Assembly (NCBI GenBank): GCA_902774025.1
Contig: CACYGY010000016.1
Span: 1 to 45,445, forward strand
Source of the DNA: an uncultured Eubacteriales bacterium
Lineage (GTDB): Bacteria; Bacillota; Clostridia; Christensenellales; Aristaeellaceae
DNA: 45,445 bases
Direction of reading: 5' to 3'
The position numbers and the translations under genes were made by a program. Below, piece after piece: positions 1 to 8,526 of the stretch. How positions within the stretch are numbered: the first letter of the stretch is position 1; each line of letters starts with the position of its first letter. The notes below the pieces were generated by a model. It worked only from the letters and a program-made list of their open reading frames with translations. It ran no database searches and had not been told where the DNA came from.

Positions 1-115
1 TTGACAGCAAATGTCTCCAGCCAGTTCGATCCCGTTCCTGATGCCAGTGTTGACTGCACTGCCGGAACAGCACCGGTTCACTGCTGCGGGGGATGTTCCT
101 GAAGACTGCCACCCG

Positions 116-164
116 AAAAAACCCGGTTCTCTTAGGCCATGCCTGCCGGAGAACCGGGTTTTTC
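116..164 (-). terminator. Intrinsic terminator of the cystatin-like gene
   Basis: A perfect inverted repeat (arms about 117-131 and 149-163, core ACCCGGTTCTC/GAGAACCGGGT) is flanked by A-runs on the left and T-runs on the right. It lies just past the stop of the minus-strand gene ending at 175. The symmetric T-runs mean it could also stop plus-strand transcription arriving from outside the window. Confidence 0.85.
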
Positions 165-174
165 TCCCTTAATC

Positions 175-540
175 TTACTCTGCGCCATAGGTGCACAGCG
201 CACCCACATCAAAAGGCGCAATATTGAGAATGGACACATTGCCCTGCAGATCCTCGTACAGATAGAGGATGACAAAGGAGGGCTGGGCATCCGGATAGAT
301 CACCGTAGCCTGACACAGAATGGCGTGATTCGTACCCGCCACCACCTGAGAACCCAGATAGGCCACCGGCACATATCCCACGCCCACCAGACCATCCAGT
401 CCCTTTTTCACAAGTTCCTGCACATCCTCTGTGATCTCAGGGTTTTCCGCTGCCTTCCATCCACCTGCCAGCTGCCCCTCCGCAAGGGCGACGCCCATCA
501 GCATCACAATACACAGAATTACCGCTGTCATTTTCTTCAT
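175..540 (-). CDS. Secreted cystatin/stefin-like protein
   Basis: A 121-residue protein with a signal peptide (residues 1-20, cleavage likely after VALA) and a mature part of about 100 residues, the size of one cystatin domain. Seen in the sequence: a Gly-Gly pair near the mature N-terminus (26-27), a helix-forming stretch (about 36-50), QVVAG at 65-69 followed by TN, then beta-strand-like segments and a DLQGN turn (97-101). In stefins and cystatins the N-terminal Gly, the QxVxG hairpin and a second hairpin form the wedge that inhibits papain-type (C1) cysteine proteases. By inference this is an exported protease inhibitor or a protein sharing that fold. Cys at 76 and 116 are not the standard cystatin disulfide pattern. 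Start ATG is preceded by AGGAAGG. It has its own terminator and a 128-nt gap from the nitroreductase gene, so it may be transcribed separately. The fold is likely; inhibitory activity is untested. Confidence 0.75.
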   Translation of the reverse strand: MKKMTAVILCIVMLMGVALAEGQLAGGWKAAENPEITEDVQELVKKGLDGLVGVGYVPVAYLGSQVVAGTNHAILCQATVIYPDAQPSFVILYLYEDLQGNVSILNIAPFDVGALCTYGAE

Positions 541-668
541 CGTGATTTCCTTCCTTTCTTTTCCGGACCCTCACAAACTGTTTTGCTCTGAACCGGAGGT
601 GCCGGTCCCGCATTTGCCCCGGTTCATCAATACAGACGTCCCGGGTCGAAATTAGTTCCCGGCTTTTT

Positions 669-1331
669 TCAAACCACCCGGACCGGGTGCCCGGATGCCG
701 CCTCAAAGTGATACTTCACAATCCCCAGGTCGGTTCTGAGGCAGCTTCCCAGGCCCCGGATCCTGAGGGTTGCTTCTCCCTGGGCATAGCCAAAGCAGAA
801 CTTCTGCTGATTGACAGCGGTGGGGGCCAGAAGAGCCGCCTCCACCCCTGCCCGAAACCATTCCGGTCCGTCTTCCCCCTCGGTCACATCCTGAAATGTC
901 TTGCCCTTATGAGGTACACCACCGTTGATTCCATAACCCAGGGCGATCACCATGCACAGCCTTTCCCCGTCTTCAAGGATGCTTTTCACCTTTTTCCTGT
1001 TGAAGGTCAGGGCCACCCAGCAGGTATTCAGCCCCAGCTGCTGCGCAAACAGCACGAGTTTTTCCCCGTAATATCCGCATCTGAGGGAAAAATCCGCATC
1101 CTCACGTCCTGCAAGAACAATATAGTTCCGTACTCCGCTGAAACGCCCGTAACGGGCCAGACGGCTGTCAAAGCCATCCGGATCGTCGTAGCGGATCCGG
1201 ATATGCACATTCCCTGTCCGGCTGCAGGTTTCCGCCATCTCATCCAGTCTTTCACGGATTTCTCCGGGGATTCCCCTGGCCTGATAAGCCCGGACGGAAT
1301 GTCTTGACCGCATGGCCTCCTCAAGGGTCAC
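669..1331 (-). CDS. Nitroreductase-family flavoprotein
   Basis: A 220-residue nitroreductase-like protein, probably FMN-dependent and cytoplasmic. Seen: the N-terminal SRHSVRAY motif typical of the family's flavin-phosphate binding start, a central GLNTCWVAL segment, a short VIALGYG strand, and LLAPTAVNQQ in the second half, matching the SP(S/T)AxNxQ motif of the family; the order of elements suggests the divergent nitroreductase subgroup in which the typical motif lies late. The start is GTG, with a G-rich run about 10 nt upstream. It is the last gene of the redox operon, 18 nt after the Fe-S aldo/keto reductase stop. Substrate unknown; it could oxidise or reduce quinones, nitro compounds or flavin. 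Confidence 0.85.
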   Translation of the reverse strand: MTLEEAMRSRHSVRAYQARGIPGEIRERLDEMAETCSRTGNVHIRIRYDDPDGFDSRLARYGRFSGVRNYIVLAGREDADFSLRCGYYGEKLVLFAQQLGLNTCWVALTFNRKKVKSILEDGERLCMVIALGYGINGGVPHKGKTFQDVTEGEDGPEWFRAGVEAALLAPTAVNQQKFCFGYAQGEATLRIRGLGSCLRTDLGIVKYHFEAASGHPVRVV

Positions 1332-1349
1332 TGTCCCACACCCCCCTTC

Positions 1350-2471
1350 TCATCCTTCCCATTTCCTGCATTCCTGAAGCAGCCGGACAATCGGAAGATG
1401 CTGGGGACATGCAGCCTCGCAGCGCCTGCAGGCAATACAGTCGCTGGCCTTACCCGTGGTCCGGGTCACGATCCCGTATTCCCGCACGGTCCGGAAGGCC
1501 AGGCTGCCCCGGCTTCTGTTCACCACATTGAAGATTTCAGGAATCGCGATCTTCCTGGGACATCCCTCCGTGCAGTAGTGGCAGGCAGTGCAGGGGATGG
1601 ACTTGTCTGCACTGATCGCCTGCTGGGCCCTGCGGATCACTTCAAGCTCCTCGCCGGTCATGGGATAGAAATCCTTCATGGTCCGGAGATTGTCCTCCAT
1701 CTGCTCCATGCTGCTCATACCGCTGAGCACAGTGATCAGGTTGCCCAGGCTCGCTGCATACCGGAGGGCCCACCCGGCACAGGACCAGTCCCTTCCGCTG
1801 TTCTCAAAGACTTCCCTGACTTCCGGAATCGGCTGAGCCAGCACGCCGCCCTTCACCGGTTCCATGATGGTCACGGGTTTTCCGTAATCACGGCAGATCT
1901 CCCAGTTCCGGCTGGATGCCACGCCGGGATTCTCCCAGTCCGCGTAATTGATCTGCAGCTGGACAAATTCTGCCTCCGGGTGAGCTTTCAGAAGGTCCTC
2001 CAGCAGTTCCGGATCGGCGTGAAAGGAAAAACCCCAGTGCCGGATTTTTCCCCTGGCCTTCTGTTCCTGTACAAAATCCCACAGGTGGTAACGTTCGTAG
2101 AGTTCATAATTGGACCGCTGAATGGCATGAAGCAGGTAATAATCAATATACCCGGTTTCCAGTCTTTCCAGGCTTTTCTCAAGCTGCGCCTTTGCCTCTT
2201 CTTCGCTGTGACAGTCCGCGGCAGCGGCGTGAAGCTTGGTGGCGATGGTATAGGAATCCCTGGGATGCCGCCGGGCCACCGCATCCCGGAAGGCTTCCTC
2301 ACTGCTGCCTCCGTCATAGACATAAGCCGTGTCAAAATAGGTGCCCCCGCTCTCCAGGAACCGATCCGCCATGGCCATGATCTGATCAGTATCCATCCTG
2401 CCGTCTTCCAGTTTGGGCAGACGCATCAGGCCAAAGCCCAGGGGAAACGCACTCTTCAGATTATTCAGCAC
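1350..2471 (-). CDS. Aldo/keto reductase with C-terminal 4Fe-4S domain
   Basis: About 373 residues: an N-terminal aldo/keto reductase barrel (GFGLMRLP start, FDTAYVYDGGSSEE with the catalytic Asp/Tyr region, KLHA lysine strand, YYLLHAI) and a C-terminal ferredoxin-like part with CTACHYCTEGCP and a second CIACRRCEAACP cluster motif, so two 4Fe-4S clusters are likely. This matches the predicted-oxidoreductase family COG1453, common in anaerobes, which may exchange electrons with ferredoxin. I chose GTG at 2471 because AAAGGAG lies 9 nt upstream; ATG at 2501 is the alternative, giving 10 more residues without a good ribosome binding site. It lies 31 nt after the Gfo/Idh gene stop. Substrate unknown. 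Confidence 0.9.
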   Translation of the reverse strand: MLNNLKSAFPLGFGLMRLPKLEDGRMDTDQIMAMADRFLESGGTYFDTAYVYDGGSSEEAFRDAVARRHPRDSYTIATKLHAAAADCHSEEEAKAQLEKSLERLETGYIDYYLLHAIQRSNYELYERYHLWDFVQEQKARGKIRHWGFSFHADPELLEDLLKAHPEAEFVQLQINYADWENPGVASSRNWEICRDYGKPVTIMEPVKGGVLAQPIPEVREVFENSGRDWSCAGWALRYAASLGNLITVLSGMSSMEQMEDNLRTMKDFYPMTGEELEVIRRAQQAISADKSIPCTACHYCTEGCPRKIAIPEIFNVVNRSRGSLAFRTVREYGIVTRTTGKASDCIACRRCEAACPQHLPIVRLLQECRKWEG

Positions 2472-2502
2472 AGAACTGGTCTCCTTTCCGAAGCGGTGCA
2501 TG

Positions 2503-3564
2503 TCAGTGCCATGGCATTCTCTCCGATGCCGTTTCCTTCCATGCCCGCTCTCCTTCCACCGCTTTCTCCATGGATAGCCATACATAGGCGTCTTCCAGGG
2601 CCTCCTCCAGGGGATAGGGAATAGGTCCTTCGCCTCTGAGCCACGTCTCCATATCCATCAGCATGGAGGCAATGGCAAGCTCATCCTCCTCCGTGTCCGG
2701 AGCGAGTTCCGCCGACCAGGTCCTCCGGTGATCCCGGAGAGCCTGGGTGTCCAGTTCCCGCCACTCTTCCGGCATTTCCGGAAAAAGCAGATGCCGTCTG
2801 GGCTCCATGTTCTCATCCAGATACAGAATCTGCCGGTCACTCCATTCCCCCCGGCTTCCCCGGACACAGATGTGCCGGGACCGGATGAATGTACGATACT
2901 GAACGGAACTGAAGTCATAGAGGGCCTCCTGTCCGGTGGAGAACCGCATATGCATCACCGTCCGCTCCTCCTGCTGCTCCGACCCATCCCATATGGCTCC
3001 CTGCCGGGAGTCCGAGGCAAGAACAGGACTTCTGTTTCTGCCTCCCCGAAGCGTAAAACCCGTGCCCACGGGAAAGCCCAGAGCACGCCGGATGAGACTG
3101 GCGGCATGATAATCATGGGCCAGGGAGATATAGATGTGCTCCGGCTTCCCGATCATCCCGGAAGCCACAGCTGCAAGACCCGCGCGAAGCACCGGGGAGC
3201 GGTGATACTGCTCCAGGCACACGATCCTGGCCCCCTGCCGGTGTTTTTCCCAGATCCTTTTCAGTTCCTCCAAAGAAGCGCCCACAGGGGTTTCCGACAT
3301 CACCGGGTACCCCAGGCCGGCCCAGGCTTCCGTCACCCCGGCCATGTGATCCCGATCCACGCAGTTCACCACAAAGGCCGGACCGGCATCCCGGAAACGG
3401 CTTTCCGACGTGGTTGCCTCACATCCGGTCCGCCTGCGGATTCTCTCCGCCTTTTCTTCCGACCTGCAGAGATAGACAGCCCGGATGCGGTCCGGGTACC
3501 TGCCGGCAATCCGACCGAAGTATTCCGATCGGTAACCGGACCCCACAATTCCATACACCGTCAT
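2503..3564 (-). CDS. Gfo/Idh/MocA-family oxidoreductase
   Basis: A 353-residue NAD(P)-dependent sugar-type dehydrogenase. Seen: an N-terminal Rossmann start (YGIVGSGYRSEYF, GxGxxxxx type), a VNCVDRD segment followed by a (M/S)ETPVGAS segment, where the usual EKP is replaced by ETP, and a CLEQYHRSP segment that aligns with the substrate-binding part of the C-terminal domain. The missing lysine of EKP is notable because that Lys is usually catalytic, so this may be a divergent or altered-specificity enzyme. The start lies 4 nt after the preceding aldo/keto reductase stop, indicating operonic coupling. Its neighbours suggest carbohydrate or polyol redox metabolism, but the substrate cannot be read from sequence. 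Confidence 0.88.
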   Translation of the reverse strand: MTVYGIVGSGYRSEYFGRIAGRYPDRIRAVYLCRSEEKAERIRRRTGCEATTSESRFRDAGPAFVVNCVDRDHMAGVTEAWAGLGYPVMSETPVGASLEELKRIWEKHRQGARIVCLEQYHRSPVLRAGLAAVASGMIGKPEHIYISLAHDYHAASLIRRALGFPVGTGFTLRGGRNRSPVLASDSRQGAIWDGSEQQEERTVMHMRFSTGQEALYDFSSVQYRTFIRSRHICVRGSRGEWSDRQILYLDENMEPRRHLLFPEMPEEWRELDTQALRDHRRTWSAELAPDTEEDELAIASMLMDMETWLRGEGPIPYPLEEALEDAYVWLSMEKAVEGERAWKETASERMPWH

Positions 3565-3568
3565 GGTC

Positions 3569-4549
3569 TCACCACTGCGGATGGATCACGCCGCGGAGAA
3601 GCCGGTCATATACGGCGGTCACGGCATCCATCTCCCGGTCCGTCAGGGGAGGCAGCTCCGCTGCCCGAACGTTCTCCGCCACCTGGCGGGCCCGGCTGGC
3701 GCCGGGGATGACCACGCTCACCTGGGGATGCATCAGCACCCAGCGGATGGCCAGGGGCGCCAGGTCCTCCGTGCCGAAGACCGTCTTCAGTTCCTCCGCG
3801 GCCTGCAGACCCAGCTCATAGGGCACGCCGGAGAAAGTCTCGCCCTTGTCGAAGGAGGCACCTTCCCGGTTAAAGGTCCGGTGATCCCGGGGATGGAAAA
3901 TCGTATCCCTGGTCAGTCTGCCCGTAAGCAGACCGCTTGCCAGGGGCACCCGTGCAATGATGCCCACGCCCTTTTCCGCCGCCGCGGGCAGAAGTTTCTC
4001 CCGGGGCTTGAGGCGGAACATGTTGAAAATGACTTCGATGGCGGAGATGTCATATTCCATGGCCTGCATGGCCTCCTCCACCTTTTCCACGCTGACGCCG
4101 TAGGCGCGGATCTTTCCCTCACGCTTCATTCTCTCCATGCAGCCGAAAATGTCGTCCCGCTGATAGACCGGCGTGGGCGGACAGTGCAGCAGCGTCAGAT
4201 CCAGGTACTCCCTTTTCAGCCGTCTGAGGCTCCCCTCCACAAACTGTTCCATGGCCTCCGGAGTATACATTTCCGGGGTATGCGGACTGAGCTTCCTGCC
4301 CATCTTGGTCGTCACAAAGAAGGCATCGGGACAGGTCTGCATGTATTCCCCGATGGTTTCCTCACTCTTTCCCCCATTGTACACATCCGCCGTGTCCACA
4401 AAGGTAATCCCCTGTTCTCTGGCGGTTTCCAGAATTTTCATGGCCTCCTCGTGATTGAAATCTTCCCCCCACCGGGTGCCCAGCTGCCAGGTCCCCAGTC
4501 CGATTTCACTCACGCTTTTTCCGGTATTGCCCAGTATTCTTTCCTTCAC
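3569..4549 (-). CDS. Aldo/keto reductase
   Basis: A 326-residue single-domain aldo/keto reductase, NADP(H)-dependent by family. Seen: GLGTWQLG near the N-terminus, FVDTADVYNGGKSEE with the catalytic Asp and Tyr, the TTKMGR lysine strand, LTLLHCPP with the His, and a C-terminal VVIPGASRARQVAEN dinucleotide-binding motif. The start is GTG, preceded by AAGGAGAG at good spacing; the stop of the M3 peptidase lies 17 nt upstream. It resembles the YajO/YccK/general stress AKR group rather than a dedicated sugar reductase. The second aldo/keto reductase two genes downstream is of a different subfamily, so this is not a recent duplication. Confidence 0.92.
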   Translation of the reverse strand: MKERILGNTGKSVSEIGLGTWQLGTRWGEDFNHEEAMKILETAREQGITFVDTADVYNGGKSEETIGEYMQTCPDAFFVTTKMGRKLSPHTPEMYTPEAMEQFVEGSLRRLKREYLDLTLLHCPPTPVYQRDDIFGCMERMKREGKIRAYGVSVEKVEEAMQAMEYDISAIEVIFNMFRLKPREKLLPAAAEKGVGIIARVPLASGLLTGRLTRDTIFHPRDHRTFNREGASFDKGETFSGVPYELGLQAAEELKTVFGTEDLAPLAIRWVLMHPQVSVVIPGASRARQVAENVRAAELPPLTDREMDAVTAVYDRLLRGVIHPQW

Positions 4550-4566
4550 GCACTTCTCTCCTTCTC

Positions 4567-6255
4567 TCAGTAAGCTTTCCGGATCTCTTCCAGCACGTGT
4601 CCGACGGAGGCGAGCACCGTGCCTTCCCGGAGGGGATTCAGCAGCCTGCCTTCCTCAAGGAGATCAAAGTAACCCTTTGTGCCGCCGCACCTGCACAGAT
4701 GCAGATAATCCTTCCACGCTGCCTCCCGGTCTTCCTTCATGCGGCCGTAATACTGGAAGGCGCACATCTGAGCCAGTGCATAATCGATATAGTAGAAGGG
4801 ATAAAGGAAAATGTGCTGCTTCTGCATCCAGAAACCGCCTTCCTCCAGGAAGGCTTCCCCGTCATAATCCCGCCAGGGCATGTATGCCTTTTCAATTTCC
4901 CGCCAGACCTGCCGTCTCTCTGCGGCCGTAAGATCCGGTTTCTCATACATCCTGTGCTGGAACTCATCCACACAGGCCATATAGGGAAGCACCGCCAGAG
5001 ATCCGATCAGGTGGGCCGTCAGGTACTTCCGGCACTTTTCCCCGAAAAAGCTCTCCATCCAGGGATAGGCAAAATGCTCCATGCTCATGGAATGAATCTC
5101 ATTGATCTCGGAGGTGGATCCTGAGAGCATGTTCACAGGAATGCAGCGCATCGCCAGATATCCCTGGAAGGCATGTCCGGCTTCATGGGTCAGAACATCC
5201 ACATCCGCGCTGGTGCCGTTGAAGTTGCTGAAGATAAAGGGGGCCCTGTACCCGGGGAAGCGGGTCATATAGCCTCCCAGGCGCTTGCCGGGCCGGGTCT
5301 GCAGGTCAAAGAGATGATACTGAACCATGAAGTCAAAGAACTCACCGGTTTCCGGACTCATCTCCCGATACATGCTCCGGGCCTTGTCCACCAGTTCCTC
5401 CATGCTGCCCTCAGGATCCGCATTCCCCTCCGGAAACAGCAGGGCTTCATCGTAATAGCAGAGTTTGTCCAGGCCCAGGCGCTGCCGCTGCTTTTCTCGG
5501 ATTTCCGCCACCGCGGGGGTGATGATTTCCCGGATCTGCTTCCTGAAGCACGCCGCATCCTCCGGGGTGTAGTCAAACCGGCGCCGCTGCAGGTAGGCCA
5601 GGGGAATAAAACTGTCAAAGCCCAGCTTCTCCGCCATACGGACACGCAAATGCACCAGCTCATCGTACTGGGCGTCCAGCTTCGGACTGATGCGCTCATA
5701 CAGTCCGGCCCATGCGTGATAGGCCGCCCGGCGCTCTTCACGGTCCGTACTCTCCATATGTCTGAGAAGTCCGTAGAAATTGCACTGCTCTCCGCGGAAT
5801 TCCGTCACTGCCATGGCGCTGTCCTTCTGGTACTGCTGGCAGATTTCTCCTTCCCGGACGGTCTCCTCCACAATGGCTTCATCCGTTGTCTTCAGGGATG
5901 CATCAATGAGGCGCAGCATCTGCCCGCCAAACTCCTTCTCAAAATCCCCCCGGAAGGGACTCCCGGAAAGGGCCCTGTGGAAGGCTTTCCTCATGGGAAT
6001 CATGGAGGCGTTCTGCTCCCTGAGCCACTTCATCTCCCCTTCATAGAACGGATCAGTGGTATCAATGGTGTTGCGCACCGAACAGAGGCTCATGAGCGTC
6101 GCCCAGTCCTCCTCTGCCTTCTGGAGGTCAAAAAAAGCTTTCCGTGCCTCCTGGTAGTTCTCCGCCGTCCGGACCTTTTCTGCGCTCTGTGCATAGCATT
6201 GCCTGAGCGTCTGCGGATCCGGCCGTGTGTAGGGCATCTCACGGAAATCCATCAT
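4567..6255 (-). CDS. M3-family oligoendopeptidase (zinc metallopeptidase)
   Basis: A 562-residue cytoplasmic oligopeptidase of the PepF/thimet (M3) type, no signal peptide. The zinc site is HEAGH at residues 357-361, followed downstream by the EIHSMSMEHF helix that carries the third zinc ligand Glu in this family. The start FREMPYTRPD matches the usual N-terminus of clostridial M3 oligoendopeptidases, so I chose ATG at 6255 (or the adjacent ATG at 6252), although GGAGG lies about 18 nt upstream, farther than ideal. The frame is open another 110 codons upstream, but that part is low-complexity and unlike the family. First gene of the five-gene operon running to 669. It degrades short peptides. 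Confidence 0.92.
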   Translation of the reverse strand: MMDFREMPYTRPDPQTLRQCYAQSAEKVRTAENYQEARKAFFDLQKAEEDWATLMSLCSVRNTIDTTDPFYEGEMKWLREQNASMIPMRKAFHRALSGSPFRGDFEKEFGGQMLRLIDASLKTTDEAIVEETVREGEICQQYQKDSAMAVTEFRGEQCNFYGLLRHMESTDREERRAAYHAWAGLYERISPKLDAQYDELVHLRVRMAEKLGFDSFIPLAYLQRRRFDYTPEDAACFRKQIREIITPAVAEIREKQRQRLGLDKLCYYDEALLFPEGNADPEGSMEELVDKARSMYREMSPETGEFFDFMVQYHLFDLQTRPGKRLGGYMTRFPGYRAPFIFSNFNGTSADVDVLTHEAGHAFQGYLAMRCIPVNMLSGSTSEINEIHSMSMEHFAYPWMESFFGEKCRKYLTAHLIGSLAVLPYMACVDEFQHRMYEKPDLTAAERRQVWREIEKAYMPWRDYDGEAFLEEGGFWMQKQHIFLYPFYYIDYALAQMCAFQYYGRMKEDREAAWKDYLHLCRCGGTKGYFDLLEEGRLLNPLREGTVLASVGHVLEEIRKAY

Positions 6256-6864
6256 ATGTTTTCTGAGCAAAGCCCTCCCGTTTCCGCTTCGCGGGAAGGA
6301 ACGTCTGCCTCTTCCTCCTGTTTTCGGTTTTTCACGCGGACCTGAGGAAAGTATATACCATCCCGGAGCAAATGGGTAGGAAGCACAGGAAAGAAACAAT
6401 CCCTGTACAGTCTCCTGCCCTCCGGAGGGTACCGGAAAACGCCGGTGGTTCCCCCTTTGAGAGGGAATCGTCTGCGCGTGTTCCCCCGGACGGCATTCAG
6501 GAATCCAATTCAGCCACCGACGAACAGACACCGGATTCACTGAAACGGGACCGGCAGATCCATCGCAGGATCTCTTCCTGTCCATTCCGGAAAAGAAACA
6601 TCTCAGACCGTGTCCCGGGGGTATCCGGTGGCCTCACCTTCCGTTTCACATCCTCAGGGGCTGAGAACATGCCTGAAAAGGTGAGTGACGGAAAACAGGA
6701 ACCGTGTGCATTCCGTGTGTGAATCGCTTATTCCGCTGCAGATGCCGGGCAGATGGAAATCTGCGGTCCTTCTCCTGTCCATCCCCCATGGAAAAAGGAA
6801 CCGGTCAGTCCATCCGGTTCCTCCTGAATTCCCTCATTCACCGGCCGATCTGAAGCCCTGCCGG
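6256..6864. other. 609-bp intergenic region without a convincing gene
   Basis: Between two minus-strand genes. Seen: the terminator at 6791-6822, and near 6352-6360 a minus-strand TGG-TATATA that could be an extended -10 for the peptidase operon, although no -35 is visible. A short CTCAG/CTGAG hairpin is present near 6653-6665. The open frames crossing it have no family features and are Pro/Arg/Ser-rich, typical of non-coding GC-rich DNA. Confidence 0.5.
6791..6822 (-). terminator. Intrinsic terminator after the MaoC-like gene
   Basis: Arms AGGAACCGG (6796-6804) and CCGGTTCCT (6814-6822) with a 9-nt loop; on the minus strand the stem is followed by TTTTTCC. It lies about 40 nt beyond the stop of the MaoC-like gene. 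Confidence 0.85.
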
Positions 6865-7359
6865 TCAGCGATGTGCAGTCTCCCGCTGTTCCCTGCATCT
6901 GACCACTGATTCGATGACGCCGGTCATAACGTGGTCACCCTTCTGGTTGTACACCTGAAGGGTGATTTCCGCCATGCCGTTGCGTTCACTGCGTCTGGCA
7001 AGAGCGGATATGAATGCCCTCCCTGTCAGTACGTCACCGGCAAAAACCGGTTTCAGCCATTCTATCTTCATGGACTTTCCCGCAAGAAGTTCTTCCCCGA
7101 TGAAGTCCACTTCAAGATATTTCACCCACACCTCCAGAAAGGACAGAACACCGGGAGCGATCAGTGCCCCGAAGGGGGTCTTCCGGGCGTATTCCTCATC
7201 CGTATGCAGGGGAACCGGATCATATGCCCGCGCAAAAGCCAGCATCTTTTCCTTTTCCATGACAACCGGTTTCATCTCCGACGTCATGCCCATGGTCAGT
7301 TCTTCAAAATACACCGGAAACACACCCCCTTCACACGCCTGAAGGCGCGGTCCTGTCAC
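6865..7359 (-). CDS. MaoC-like (hotdog-fold) hydratase/dehydratase
   Basis: Up to 164 residues. Seen: YFEELTMGM, matching the usual MaoC start (YFEDLxVGx), the catalytic-type ARAYDPVPLHTDEEYA motif (D and H in the DxxPxHxD-like loop), FGALIAPGVLSF, and a KPVFAGDVLTG strand. Family members act on (R)-3-hydroxyacyl-CoA/enoyl-CoA or related thioesters. The GTG at 7359 overlaps the TGA of the hydrolase gene by GTGA; an internal GTG at 7314, with AAGGGGG 10 nt upstream, would give a 149-residue protein that starts exactly at the domain and is equally plausible. Paired with an alpha/beta hydrolase; substrate unknown. Confidence 0.85.
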   Translation of the reverse strand: MTGPRLQACEGGVFPVYFEELTMGMTSEMKPVVMEKEKMLAFARAYDPVPLHTDEEYARKTPFGALIAPGVLSFLEVWVKYLEVDFIGEELLAGKSMKIEWLKPVFAGDVLTGRAFISALARRSERNGMAEITLQVYNQKGDHVMTGVIESVVRCREQRETAHR

Positions 7360-8324
7360 GTGTCCCCCGTGAACCGGCCCAGAAAGTCAAACACGGTGGA
7401 AAAATAGAGGTCCGGCTCCAGAAACTGGGATTCCCCATGGCCCGCTCCCTCCACCACCAGGAGCTGCTTTTCCGACCGGCAGGCTTCATACAGTCTGTAG
7501 ACCATGGCCGTGTGCACAAAATTGTCCTTCTGCCCGTGAATAAAGAGTATGGGCACCCTGGCTTTCCGTACCTGTTCCAGGCAGGAAGCCTCCGTGAAGG
7601 AATAGCCCGCCATCATGGAGGAGAACACGGAAGCGGCATTGAGAATCGGGAATGATGGAAGATGGAAGATCACCTTCATCTCATCCACAAAGATATCCCA
7701 TACGGAGGTATATCCGCAGTCTTCCACCACAGCCCGGACCTGGGGCGGCAGTTCCTCCCCCGATGTCATCATCGCCGTGGCACCGCCCATGGAAACGCCG
7801 TGGAGCACAATCTGCGCCTCCGGATCCCTTTCCAGGATCCAGTCAATCCAGCGGAGCATATCCAGGCGGTCCAGCCAGCCCATGCCGATCCACTTGCCTT
7901 CCGACGCCCCGCATCCTCTCAGGTCCGGGAGCAGCACATGGTAGCCGGCCCGGGCATACCGAAGGGATATGGGCCGCATATGCTGGTGATCCGCCCTGTA
8001 TCCGTGGATGGCAATCAGCCACAGATGCCTGTTTTCCGGGCTGGCGAAGTATTCACCCCGCAGATGCAGTCCATCCCTGGAAAGCACCTCGACCCTTTCA
8101 GGGGGCTGTGCATTCATCCATTCCCTGACGCTCTCCTCTTCCCGCTCGTAGCTCTGATGCACCAGACGCTGGTTTTCCTGCGTCGTCTGGCTTTCCGGCA
8201 CGATGTTCCTTATAACGACCGTGCGGTTAAGGGAAAAGTGCACCAGGTAGATGCCGCCCCCCACGACCGCCGCGGCCAGGACACCCAGGAGAATCAGAAT
8301 CGTGATCAGCATGACTTTTCCCAT
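7356..8324 (-). CDS. Membrane-anchored alpha/beta hydrolase
   Basis: A 322-residue protein with one N-terminal membrane helix (about residues 5-28) and an extracytoplasmic or membrane-tethered alpha/beta hydrolase domain of the YqkD/FrsA-like type. Seen: IAIHGYRAD oxyanion region, LPDLRGCGASEG, the nucleophile elbow HGVSMGG (Ser), IHGQKDNFV with the acid Asp, and the catalytic His in GAGHGES. The catalytic triad is complete. The start ATG has AAGAAGGAG 5-6 nt upstream. Coupled to the downstream MaoC-like gene by a GTGA overlap. Likely an esterase or acyl-hydrolase; substrate not readable. Confidence 0.92.
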   Translation of the reverse strand: MGKVMLITILILLGVLAAAVVGGGIYLVHFSLNRTVVIRNIVPESQTTQENQRLVHQSYEREEESVREWMNAQPPERVEVLSRDGLHLRGEYFASPENRHLWLIAIHGYRADHQHMRPISLRYARAGYHVLLPDLRGCGASEGKWIGMGWLDRLDMLRWIDWILERDPEAQIVLHGVSMGGATAMMTSGEELPPQVRAVVEDCGYTSVWDIFVDEMKVIFHLPSFPILNAASVFSSMMAGYSFTEASCLEQVRKARVPILFIHGQKDNFVHTAMVYRLYEACRSEKQLLVVEGAGHGESQFLEPDLYFSTVFDFLGRFTGDT

Positions 8325-8438
8325 ATACGCTCCTTCTTCTTTCCCGGAGCCTGTCCCCGGTCAGGAAAGACAGGCCTTCTGCGCTCTCTGTGTCCGTTCA
8401 TCTGTGGATCAAAAAGCGTCCGTTTTCCCCCGGAACGC

Positions 8439-8467
8439 TTGATTTTCCTGTTTCAAGAGATTATCAT
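8439..8467 (+). promoter_or_regulatory. Sigma-A-type promoter for the MMPL operon
   Basis: TTGATT (8439-8444), 17-bp spacer, TATCAT (8462-8467). The predicted start of transcription near 8474 leaves a leader of about 50 nt to the AGGAGG at 8514-8519. An imperfect inverted repeat (AAGCG-TCCG/CGGAACGCTT, about 8414-8440) abuts the -35. Confidence 0.7.
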
Positions 8468-8526
8468 CCATACGTTTGACGATGTCAACACTGTCCTCAA
8501 CCTTGTTCCCGACAGGAGGAAACTTC

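Noticed and set aside
6655..6690. GGGGCTGAGA, resembling the TPP riboswitch core
   Set aside because: The rest of the TPP consensus (ACCTGATCTGG, GCGTAGGGA) is absent and no thiamine gene is nearby.
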